DNA from: JBAWXE01 sp037144255
Lineage (GTDB): Bacteria > Bacteroidota > Bacteroidia > Chitinophagales > Chitinophagaceae
Assembly (NCBI GenBank): GCA_037144255.1
Contig: JBAWXE010000057.1
Span: 1 to 17,403, forward strand
DNA length: 17,403 nucleotides
Reading direction: 5' to 3'
The notes below the pieces were generated by a model. It saw only the letters and a list, made by a program, of their open reading frames with translations, was not told the origin of the DNA and made no database searches. How positions within the stretch are numbered: the stretch's first letter is position 1; each line of letters opens with the position of its first letter. A program made the position numbers and the translations under genes. Positions 1 through 7,070 of the stretch are shown here, piece by piece.

Positions 1-55
1 CATCACCTTTTCTCAGGTTAGGGAAAGGAGGTGCTGTAGTAGATGGGCCTTCCTC
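1..55. repeat. 55-bp exact direct repeat, copy 1 (left edge)
   Basis: These bases are identical to 1201-1255 and the identity stops at base 56 (g here, a at 1256). The second copy lies inside the coding sequence for the C-terminal tail of the OmpA-family protein. Read on the minus strand, copy 1 would encode the same tail segment (EEGPSTTAPPF onwards) in the OmpA frame, but here it is entered from an unrelated AT-rich membrane-protein gene, in a different frame. The repeat begins at the first base of the window, so its true left extent is unknown. It could be a real partial duplication of the OmpA gene's 3' end or an assembly-graph overlap. Confidence 0.95.
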
Positions 56-287
56 GTGCGACAACTGATAGAATAAACAATAGAAAGAACCATCTATTAT
101 TATTTGAGCCTTCAATTGCTCTTATGTTCTTTATTATTACATCTTCGTTAAAATGACCTATTGTCTTTAAAACAACTAATATATGTACTAGAAAATAAGT
201 AGTTACAGAACATGCCCCAATGAATCTACCAGAATAGCCTCTTTTTTCATATACACTGTAAAAAAAACAGTAAATAAAATTATACAT
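18..287 (-). pseudogene. Small membrane protein, 3' end replaced at a repeat junction
   Basis: The reading frame is open from an ATG at 353, but that ATG lies inside a strong inverted repeat (311-351). I prefer the internal ATG at 287, which gives a protein starting MYNFIYCFFYSVYEKRGYSG, 89 residues long. It has two or three hydrophobic stretches (about residues 2-10, 21-41 and 66-76) and looks like the small integral membrane proteins of unknown function common in Bacteroidota. The last 11 or so residues (GRPIYYSTSFP) come from the 55-bp repeat read out of frame with the OmpA gene, so the native C-terminus is missing. The protein is either truncated by a recombination event or chimeric through misassembly. 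It follows the lipoprotein gene at 389-1009 on the same strand. I do not recognise a specific family and infer no function beyond membrane location. Confidence 0.45.
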
Positions 288-310
288 AAGTTCATTTTTT
301 CTCCGCCTCT

Positions 311-351
311 GATTTCTATGATAAAAACAAGTCTTTTTTATCATAGAAATC
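311..351. terminator. Hairpin with 17-bp perfect stem
   Basis: Bases 311-327 and 335-351 are perfect reverse complements separated by a 7-base loop. The hairpin lies 38 bases past the stop of the lipoprotein gene and just before the preferred start of the small membrane-protein gene, both on the minus strand. It could terminate or attenuate transcription between them. The stem is AT-rich and there is no separate downstream T-tract apart from the A/T run inside the arms, so a role as mRNA-stabilising structure is equally possible. Confidence 0.5.
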
Positions 352-388
352 AACGGCAGAACTGGTTAATTACAATATAATTTTCAAT

Positions 389-1009
389 TCATAGCTTTTG
401 TATTTGATATAGAGGTGTAAGAGAATAACTTTTATAAATTGGAAAATCAAATCTATAATTGAAAATACACTTCGAAGTATCAGCTATTGGATTTCCCTTG
501 TCATCATGTAATTTGTAAGTTTTAGACACTTGGTTAAATTTAGCATCGTATAAAAAAACTGTTTCTTCTATTAAAGGACCATTTACACAAATACTGTTAA
601 AAAAGGAGGATACTATCTTAATTGCTCTTGTATGACCCATCGAATCAAAATAGTATATATAGACATTATTCCAATCCCCTGATTCGCTAAATGGAATTTC
701 AAGAAACAAAATGGGTTTTTGTAATTGTTGTATGAAATTATACGTAATCTCAATACTTTCAGGCCAATTCCCATTGTTTATTTTGATTATTTTCTTTTTT
801 GTTCTAACATATACATCAATATCACTTTTACTAGTATTCTTTAATAAACTATCTCCTTTCTTGCATATAGATATAGAATATACGCTGTCATTTCTTTTAT
901 CTTCTTTCCCTATTAAACCCTTATCATATACAAACTTGGAAGTTGTATTCTGTCGACTATTGCATCCAAGTAAAATCATACTATATAGTAGTACCACAAT
1001 ATTTTTCAT
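389..1009 (-). CDS. Putative lipoprotein of unknown function
   Basis: This 206-residue protein begins with a lipoprotein signal peptide: positive MKN, a hydrophobic run, then the lipobox LLGC with the lipidated cysteine at residue 16. It is therefore predicted to be anchored in the inner or outer membrane and exposed to periplasm or surface. The mature part is polar, Lys/Asn/Ser-rich, and contains a further four Cys (about residues 49, 141 and 180 among them), but I recognise no domain. The start is supported by a purine-rich GGCGGAAAA stretch about ten bases upstream. The gene is clearly richer in A and T than the housekeeping genes to its right, consistent with an accessory gene. It sits upstream of the small membrane-protein gene on the same strand, possibly cotranscribed. 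A hypothetical-protein label is appropriate. Confidence 0.75.
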   Translation of the reverse strand: MKNIVVLLYSMILLGCNSRQNTTSKFVYDKGLIGKEDKRNDSVYSISICKKGDSLLKNTSKSDIDVYVRTKKKIIKINNGNWPESIEITYNFIQQLQKPILFLEIPFSESGDWNNVYIYYFDSMGHTRAIKIVSSFFNSICVNGPLIEETVFLYDAKFNQVSKTYKLHDDKGNPIADTSKCIFNYRFDFPIYKSYSLTPLYQIQKL

Positions 1010-1089
1010 AAACTATTTTCCGCCGCTGCTGGTCTTCTTCATCAACAGCCTAAGTGAAAATACATAAAACCATTCTTATATTGTATATA

Positions 1090-1129
1090 ATACAGTAAGG
1101 GCTGACCATATGGTCAGCCCTTACTGTAT
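1090..1129. terminator. 40-bp perfect palindrome, terminator of the OmpA-family gene
   Basis: Bases 1090-1129 form an uninterrupted perfect palindrome centred on CCATATGG, with arms containing AAGGGCTGACC. It lies 13 bases beyond the stop of the OmpA-family gene on the minus strand. Position and strength fit an intrinsic terminator, although no long T-tract follows on the minus strand. Its arms share the AAGGGCTGA core with the hairpin at 15579-15613. Confidence 0.75.
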
Positions 1130-1141
1130 CATTTGAATTTT

Positions 1142-2920
1142 CTATTTCTTTTCTTTCTCAGGTTCTTTCTTATCGCTTTCAGCCGGAGCAGGTTCTTTTT
1201 CATCACCTTTTCTCAGGTTAGGGAAAGGAGGTGCTGTAGTAGATGGGCCTTCCTCACCTGCGTTAGCAGAGCGGAACATCACATTATTAGCATCACCGTC
1301 TTTACCGTATTGGAATATGAAACGATTGCGGTCTATACCATGCTTATCGCTCATGTATTCTATCACCGCATTTACACGATCCCAAGAGCGTTGTTGTTGT
1401 GCCTTGCTGGAATTGCCTGCACCTATGATCACTACTTTACAAGTAGGATTAGCCTGCATTTGTGCAGCAAGTGTAGCCAGCTGTTGTTGGGTAGCAGCAC
1501 CTACACGTGCAGAATTAGCATTGAATGATACACTACCTGCACCTATAGTACCACATTTGTTGCTTTCGTTATTAGCAGTACCACAACCTTCAGGGCAAGG
1601 GCATTTACCTACACCATCCGCATCTACCGGTTGACACTCAGTAGGTGTTATTAGTTGTTTATCACGGTAGTCAGGTACGCCATCACCATCAGTATCCATT
1701 GGGCAACCTTTACCATCTACAGGTTGTTGGTCGGCAGGGGTACCAGGGCATTTATCAAACTGATCTGTCACACCATCGCCATCAGCATCAGGCAAAACCG
1801 GATCAGGTAATATCATATGACGCGGGCGACCCATTTCATTATACATGTAATCCAATGGGTTCAACCAATACAAAGGCTCTACATTCTTCTTATCAGAACC
1901 TAAGTTGTAATTGACACCTATAGAAAAATAGTTAGTAACATCACTACCACCTACCAATGTAGGAGAGCCCGGTGTTACATTACTCCAACGTTGTCCGTCC
2001 AGCAGATCATCCTTCCAAGGGAAAGACATGCGTTCTTCTACCTGTACATTGAAGTGCTTATTGATCTTGTATTGAGCTCCTAAACCTAAGCTAGGTGCGA
2101 AATCCAATGTTTTGTTATCAAATATCTGAGAACGACTATTGTAAGCATCAGCAGGGGTATCGTAGCTACCATCCATAGCAGATTGTAATTTCTTACGTAT
2201 GGCCTTTTTGTTAGAATATGTCTCAGGTAATCCTGCCAACATAGTGGTAAAATCGTATGGCTTGTACTTATCATCCAGTGCATTGATCCTGGTCTTATAT
2301 GCTATAGCACCTATACCTACAAAACCATATACAGACAAATTGCTTTTGGCTCTATGGAAATTAATATTGTGAGTAGAAACGATCATATCCAGATTCAGCT
2401 GGTGTGATTCCATTCTGTAATTGTAGAATACTTTATCTGCGGCACCTCCATATGGTGTAGCCGCTGTGTAAAATGCATTCCATGCAGGATTATAACCATA
2501 GTTGTAAGAACCTTGCCAATCTAATCCCTTAGCAATACCATACACATATTGCATTCTGAGTGAGAAAGTATAACCAATAGCCTTACGAGCTTGCAAATGA
2601 AAACCATAACCACCTTTCTGCCAAAGCATAAGACTAGGTACCTCGCCCAAAACATTATATTGACCAAAACCCAAACCTATTTCCCACATATCTTTGGGTC
2701 TGGCGGGGAAATCATATTGGTGATTCAAAAATTTATGATGTTGAGGCATTCTGGATTTAGGGATGAAAGCAGAATCTAATACATCATAGCTTTTGCCCCT
2801 ATATGTCATATCACGACCCGACCATTTATTATCGGCACCAGCACTTTCCTGTGCAAAAACAGGTGAAGCTGCCAATAGCATACATAGCCCGGATAGTAAC
2901 AGGCACTTTTTATTGATCAT
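1142..2920 (-). CDS. OmpA-family outer-membrane protein with thrombospondin type-3 repeats
   Basis: I choose the ATG at 2920, not the upstream ATG at 3097 in the same frame, because 2920 starts a textbook Sec signal peptide (MINKKCLLLSGLCMLL, cleavage after VFA, about residue 23) and a good promoter lies between the two starts. The protein is 592 residues. Residues about 60-370 are rich in aromatic, alternating segments, as in an outer-membrane beta-barrel. Residues about 378-430 hold two thrombospondin type-3 calcium-binding repeats (DADGDGVTD and DTDGDGVPD). Residues about 453-552 form an OmpA-like peptidoglycan-binding domain, and a charged Lys/Glu/Pro tail ends the protein. The OmpA domain is degenerate: the family GHTD motif reads GAGN (Asn503), while the conserved Arg is kept (Arg515). 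Role: probably links outer membrane to cell wall. The gene is divergent from the polyprenyl synthase gene. Its 3' end includes the 55-bp repeat copy. Confidence 0.9.
   Translation of the reverse strand: MINKKCLLLSGLCMLLAASPVFAQESAGADNKWSGRDMTYRGKSYDVLDSAFIPKSRMPQHHKFLNHQYDFPARPKDMWEIGLGFGQYNVLGEVPSLMLWQKGGYGFHLQARKAIGYTFSLRMQYVYGIAKGLDWQGSYNYGYNPAWNAFYTAATPYGGAADKVFYNYRMESHQLNLDMIVSTHNINFHRAKSNLSVYGFVGIGAIAYKTRINALDDKYKPYDFTTMLAGLPETYSNKKAIRKKLQSAMDGSYDTPADAYNSRSQIFDNKTLDFAPSLGLGAQYKINKHFNVQVEERMSFPWKDDLLDGQRWSNVTPGSPTLVGGSDVTNYFSIGVNYNLGSDKKNVEPLYWLNPLDYMYNEMGRPRHMILPDPVLPDADGDGVTDQFDKCPGTPADQQPVDGKGCPMDTDGDGVPDYRDKQLITPTECQPVDADGVGKCPCPEGCGTANNESNKCGTIGAGSVSFNANSARVGAATQQQLATLAAQMQANPTCKVVIIGAGNSSKAQQQRSWDRVNAVIEYMSDKHGIDRNRFIFQYGKDGDANNVMFRSANAGEEGPSTTAPPFPNLRKGDEKEPAPAESDKKEPEKEKK
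1201..1255. repeat. 55-bp exact direct repeat, copy 2 (inside OmpA-family gene)
   Basis: This is the second copy of the repeat at 1-55, in the same orientation. Here it is in frame and encodes part of the Pro/Thr-rich linker before the charged C-terminal tail of the OmpA-family protein. It is the natural context of the sequence. Confidence 0.95.
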
Positions 2921-2967
2921 AACAGATTGTTTATTAATTGTTTTGGGGTAGCCCATTATATAGGTAA

Positions 2968-3000
2968 CAAAGGTATTGTACCACTTCATAAAAACAAAAA
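2968..3000 (-). promoter_or_regulatory. Bacteroidota-type promoter for the OmpA-family gene
   Basis: Read on the minus strand, TACCTTTG (2975 to 2968) matches the Bacteroidota -7 consensus TAnnTTTG exactly. A TTTTTG run (3000 to 2995) supplies the -33 TTTG at the expected 19-base spacing. Transcription would begin near 2961, giving a 5' leader of roughly 40 bases before the ATG at 2920. This promoter excludes the upstream start at 3097 for transcripts made from it. Confidence 0.6.
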
Positions 3001-3120
3001 ACAATGGAGATTTCAATATTGCAAAAATATTACAAGTATAATCATTTAAAAAATCTCTTTTACTAATCAGATGCTTCAACGACTTTTGCATGTTCATAGA
3101 AAAACGTTTATTTAGAGGAA

Positions 3121-4083
3121 ATGGATTTAGTAAAGCAGGTAATTGGGTCGGAACTGTCAGCTTTTGAAGAGAAGTTTGCCAAGAATGTAAAGGGCAGTAA
3201 TCCTTTGCTGGACCGCGTAATGCGGTTCATCATCAAGCGGAAAGGCAAGCAAATGCGCCCTATGTTCGTACTGCTATCTGCCAAAATAGCTAATGATATC
3301 ACAGACTCTACATACCGCGCAGCATCACTCATAGAGCTGTTGCACACAGCCACCCTGGTACACGACGATGTGGTAGATAATGCCATGGTTCGTAGAAATT
3401 TCTTCTCTATTAACGCATTATGGAAGAATAAAATTGCAGTATTGGTAGGAGATTATTTACTATCCAAAGGCCTGTTGCTGGCTATTGAGCACGAAGATTT
3501 CCAATTCCTACAGATAACATCACGCGCTGTGAAGGAAATGAGCGAAGGAGAACTGCTGCAAATGGAAAAAGCTCGCAAACTGGACATTAAAGAAGATATA
3601 TACTTTGATATCATAAAAGCCAAAACGGCATCATTGCTATCAGCTGCTTGTGCTGCAGGAGCTTATTCATCTACCCAAAGCAAAGAAGTATCTGACCATT
3701 TCCGTGCATTTGGCGAAAAAGTAGGTATCGCATTCCAGATAAAGGACGACTTATTCGATTATGGAGAGGATAACATAGGTAAACCAACAGGTATAGATAT
3801 CAAGGAAAAGAAAATGACCCTACCCCTTATCTATGCCCTGCAACATGTAGACCAAAGAACTAAGAAAGAGATCATATATATAGTAAAGAACCAGAATACA
3901 GATAGAAAAAAAGTAAATGAAGTAATAGCCCATGTAAAGACTTCGGGTGGTATAGAATATGCCATAGAAAAAATGAATGCTTATAAAGCAGAAGCTATTA
4001 CCCTACTGCATCAATACCCCGATACCCCTGCCCGCCGTGCCATGGAAGAGCTGGTGAATTATGTGATAGACCGTAAATATTAG
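3121..4083 (+). CDS. Polyprenyl diphosphate synthase
   Basis: This 320-residue trans-prenyltransferase condenses isopentenyl diphosphate with an allylic diphosphate to build a long all-trans chain, in this phylum most probably the menaquinone side chain. Both catalytic aspartate-rich motifs that bind Mg-diphosphate are intact: DDVVD at residues 82-86 and DDLFD at 209-213. The upstream GKQMRP segment (about 42-47) and the GKPTGIDIKEKKMTLP segment (about 220-235) are also as expected. The length is normal for the IspB/HepT-type family; chain length cannot be read with confidence from sequence alone, so I give no symbol. AGAGGAA directly precedes the ATG and an imperfect -7 box (GACTTTTG, 3081-3088) lies upstream. 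uvrA begins 61 bases downstream on the same strand, so the two may be cotranscribed. Confidence 0.93.
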   Translation: MDLVKQVIGSELSAFEEKFAKNVKGSNPLLDRVMRFIIKRKGKQMRPMFVLLSAKIANDITDSTYRAASLIELLHTATLVHDDVVDNAMVRRNFFSINALWKNKIAVLVGDYLLSKGLLLAIEHEDFQFLQITSRAVKEMSEGELLQMEKARKLDIKEDIYFDIIKAKTASLLSAACAAGAYSSTQSKEVSDHFRAFGEKVGIAFQIKDDLFDYGEDNIGKPTGIDIKEKKMTLPLIYALQHVDQRTKKEIIYIVKNQNTDRKKVNEVIAHVKTSGGIEYAIEKMNAYKAEAITLLHQYPDTPARRAMEELVNYVIDRKY

Positions 4084-4144
4084 TTATCCACATTCCCGAA
4101 CTGTTTCCGGCAATTACTTGTTAAATTGCAGTTGGAGAAACTTT

Positions 4145-7000
4145 ATGGCCAAAAAGGAAATTATTACTGATAGCAACGAATACATAGAAGTATTAGGTGC
4201 TAAAGTGCACAATCTTAAAAATATAGATGTTAGTATTCCGAAGAACCAGCTGGTAGTCATTACCGGCATCAGTGGTAGCGGGAAATCGTCTTTAGCATTC
4301 GACACTATTTTTGCCGAAGGACAACGAAGGTATATGGAAAGCTTTGCTGCCTATGCCCGCCAGTTCATGGGCGATCTGGAACGCCCTGATGTAGATAAGA
4401 TAACAGGCCTATCTCCTGTCATATCTATAGAACAAAAGACCACTAATCGCAATCCCCGATCTACTGTTGGCACTGTAACTGAGGTATACGACTTCATGCG
4501 TTTGCTATATGCTCGTGTAGCCGAGGCTTACTCGTACAATACGGGTAAGAAAATGACCAAATTCACAGAGGAAGAAATAGTAGCACATATACAAGAACAT
4601 TTTGCTAAAAAGAAGATCGCCATACTTGCACCATTGGTACGTGGCCGTAAAGGACATTACCGAGAGCTGTTTGAACAACTGCGCAAACAAGGCTATCTGA
4701 AAGTACGAGTAGATGGAGAGATCATGGACCTGAAAGAGCGTATGCAACTGGACAGGTACAAGATACATGAGATAGAACTGGTAGTAGACAGATTGCAGGT
4801 AACACCTGATATGCAGGCCCGTATGAGCCAAAGCATTCAGAAAGCTTTGCAAATGGGTAAGGACCTATTGTTTGTACTGGATACAGAAAAGAATGTCCTA
4901 TCACAATATTGTAAACAACTGATGTGCCCCGAAAGTGGCATTTCATACGAAGAGCCATCGCCTAATACTTTCTCATTCAATTCTCCTTATGGAGCTTGTC
5001 CTAAATGCAAAGGATTAGGTAGTGTGTATCAGGTAAATATGCAGGAAGTACTGCCTGATATGAATAAAAGTATCAATGATGGTGGCATAGCACCTCTGGG
5101 TGCAGAGCGCGAGGCGTGGACCTTTACTCAGGCCACCATATTGGCCAAAAAGAATAAGATATCACTTACCAAACCCCTAAAGGACATTCCTCAGAACCAG
5201 TTGAATATACTGCTCTATGGTAATGAGGAAGGTATCATTACTTATATAGATGATGAAGCCGATGTATACCATAAACAAGTAGCAGAGCACCAATACGAGG
5301 GTATCATCAATATGCTCTTACGTTGGTTCAGCGAAACCACCTCTGAGGCTATACGCGACTGGGCAGAGGCCTATATGCAATTGAATGCTTGCCCTGAGTG
5401 TAATGGCACTAGATTGAAAAAGGAAAGTCTTTGGTTCAAAATAGACAATACTAATATTGCAGAGCTATCTCATAAGTCATTACAAGAGTTAGCAAATTGG
5501 TTTGACAACGTAGAAAAACGCATCAATAACAAACAGAACCTGATAGCGAAAGACATACTCAAAGAGATAAGCGACAGGCTGGTATTCCTCTTAGATGTGG
5601 GATTGCATTACCTGACGCTAGACCGCCCTACACGTACTCTCAGTGGTGGCGAATCGCAACGTATACGTCTGGCTACGCAAATAGGCTCGCAGCTTACAGG
5701 CATTACCTATATATTGGATGAACCCAGTATAGGCTTGCATCAGCGCGACAATCAAAGGCTGATCAATGCATTGAAGAACCTGCGCGATAGCGGCAATTCG
5801 GTACTTGTAGTAGAACATGATAAAGACATCATGCTGGCGGCAGACCATCTTATTGATATTGGCCCGGCAGCTGGTATACATGGTGGAAAAATAGTGAACC
5901 AAGGCACACCTGCTGAAGTGCAAAAAAGTAATTCTACCACAGCAGGCTACCTGAATAACACACTGAAAATTCCTATACCTTCAGAACGTAGAAAAGGCAT
6001 AGGTAAAAAACTATTGCTGAAAAAAGCAACAGGTAATAATCTAAGAAACGTAAGTATCAGCCTACCCTTAGGCACATTCATTTGTGTAAGTGGAGTTTCC
6101 GGTAGTGGTAAGAGTACACTCATTAATGAAACTCTGTACCCTATTCTTGCCAAGCATTGTTATCACAATTTCAAGCAAGTACCTATGCCCTACCAAAGCA
6201 TAGAAGGACTGGAACATATAGATAAAGTAATAGAGATAGACCAGAGCCCTATAGGCCGTACACCTCGTAGCAACCCTGCTACCTACTGTGGCTTTTTCAA
6301 TGATATACGACAGCTATTTGCCAATGTACCCGAAGCCAAGATACGTGGTTACAATGCAGGGCGTTTCTCATTCAATGTAAAAGCAGGCAGATGTGAAGAA
6401 TGTCAGGGTGGCGGTATGAGAGTGATAGAAATGAATTTCCTGCCGGATGTATATGTACCTTGCGAAAAGTGTAATGGCAGACGTTACAATCGTGAAACAC
6501 TGGAAATACGTTATAAAGGGAAATCTATAGCTGATGTACTGGACATGACGGTAGATGAAGCTGTAGAATTCTTTGTAAATGTGCCGTTCTTATTCCGCCG
6601 TATCAAAACATTACAGGATGTGGGGCTTGGCTATATCACTCTAGGACAAAATGCTGTAACGCTGAGTGGTGGTGAGGCACAACGTGTAAAATTAGCTACA
6701 GAGCTATCTAAAAGAGATACTGGACAAACCATATACATACTGGACGAACCTACTACGGGTTTGCACTTTCAGGATATACAACACTTGCTGGATGTATTGA
6801 ACAGATTAGTAGAACGTGGCAATACAGTATTGGTGATAGAGCATAATATGGATGTGATAAAAGTAGCCGATTATGTATTAGACATGGGACCCGAAGGTGG
6901 TTCCGGTGGCGGACAGTTAATAGGTGCAGGCACGCCAGAGCATATTGCTGCTATCAAAGAAAGCCATACAGGTAAATATCTGAAAGAAGAACTAAAGTAA
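4145..7000 (+). CDS. uvrA: Excinuclease ABC subunit A
   Basis: UvrA is the DNA-damage recognition ATPase of nucleotide excision repair and acts as a dimer that loads UvrB. I choose ATG 4145 (MAKKEI) over the in-frame ATG at 4118 because a GGAG lies seven bases upstream of 4145; the protein is then 951 residues, the usual length. Two ABC modules are complete: Walker A GISGSGKSS at about 41-49 and GVSGSGKST at about 650-658; signature LSGGE at 499-503 and about 840-844; each followed by an ILDEP Walker B. The CxxC pairs of the C-terminal zinc module (CEEC and CEKC) are intact. In the first zinc module the first pair reads C261-P-E-S264 rather than CxxC, followed by a normal C285-P-K-C288. It ends at a strong hairpin convergent with the metalloprotease gene. 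Confidence 0.97.
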   Translation: MAKKEIITDSNEYIEVLGAKVHNLKNIDVSIPKNQLVVITGISGSGKSSLAFDTIFAEGQRRYMESFAAYARQFMGDLERPDVDKITGLSPVISIEQKTTNRNPRSTVGTVTEVYDFMRLLYARVAEAYSYNTGKKMTKFTEEEIVAHIQEHFAKKKIAILAPLVRGRKGHYRELFEQLRKQGYLKVRVDGEIMDLKERMQLDRYKIHEIELVVDRLQVTPDMQARMSQSIQKALQMGKDLLFVLDTEKNVLSQYCKQLMCPESGISYEEPSPNTFSFNSPYGACPKCKGLGSVYQVNMQEVLPDMNKSINDGGIAPLGAEREAWTFTQATILAKKNKISLTKPLKDIPQNQLNILLYGNEEGIITYIDDEADVYHKQVAEHQYEGIINMLLRWFSETTSEAIRDWAEAYMQLNACPECNGTRLKKESLWFKIDNTNIAELSHKSLQELANWFDNVEKRINNKQNLIAKDILKEISDRLVFLLDVGLHYLTLDRPTRTLSGGESQRIRLATQIGSQLTGITYILDEPSIGLHQRDNQRLINALKNLRDSGNSVLVVEHDKDIMLAADHLIDIGPAAGIHGGKIVNQGTPAEVQKSNSTTAGYLNNTLKIPIPSERRKGIGKKLLLKKATGNNLRNVSISLPLGTFICVSGVSGSGKSTLINETLYPILAKHCYHNFKQVPMPYQSIEGLEHIDKVIEIDQSPIGRTPRSNPATYCGFFNDIRQLFANVPEAKIRGYNAGRFSFNVKAGRCEECQGGGMRVIEMNFLPDVYVPCEKCNGRRYNRETLEIRYKGKSIADVLDMTVDEAVEFFVNVPFLFRRIKTLQDVGLGYITLGQNAVTLSGGEAQRVKLATELSKRDTGQTIYILDEPTTGLHFQDIQHLLDVLNRLVERGNTVLVIEHNMDVIKVADYVLDMGPEGGSGGGQLIGAGTPEHIAAIKESHTGKYLKEELK

Positions 7001-7019
7001 AATCACTTGCTAAAAAGTA

Positions 7020-7049
7020 AAAGGGGCGGAAGATATCTTCCGCCCCTTT
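7020..7049. terminator. Bidirectional terminator, 30-bp perfect palindrome
   Basis: Bases 7020-7049 are a perfect palindrome with a GGGGCGGAAGAT arm flanked by A and T runs. It lies 20 bases after the uvrA stop and 21 bases from the stop of the convergent metalloprotease gene. The A-run before and T-run after the GC-rich stem make it suitable as an intrinsic terminator for both. Confidence 0.88.
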
Positions 7050-7070
7050 ATTATTTGAAGGATATTATTG

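Noticed and set aside
711..1067. Open frame on the plus strand rich in hydrophobic residues
   Set aside because: It is antisense to the lipoprotein gene with a clear lipobox; the hydrophobicity is a by-product of AT-rich, Lys/Asn-rich coding DNA on the other strand.
2921..3097. N-terminal extension of the OmpA-family protein
   Set aside because: It would precede a standard signal peptide, and the only good promoter lies downstream of the ATG at 3097.
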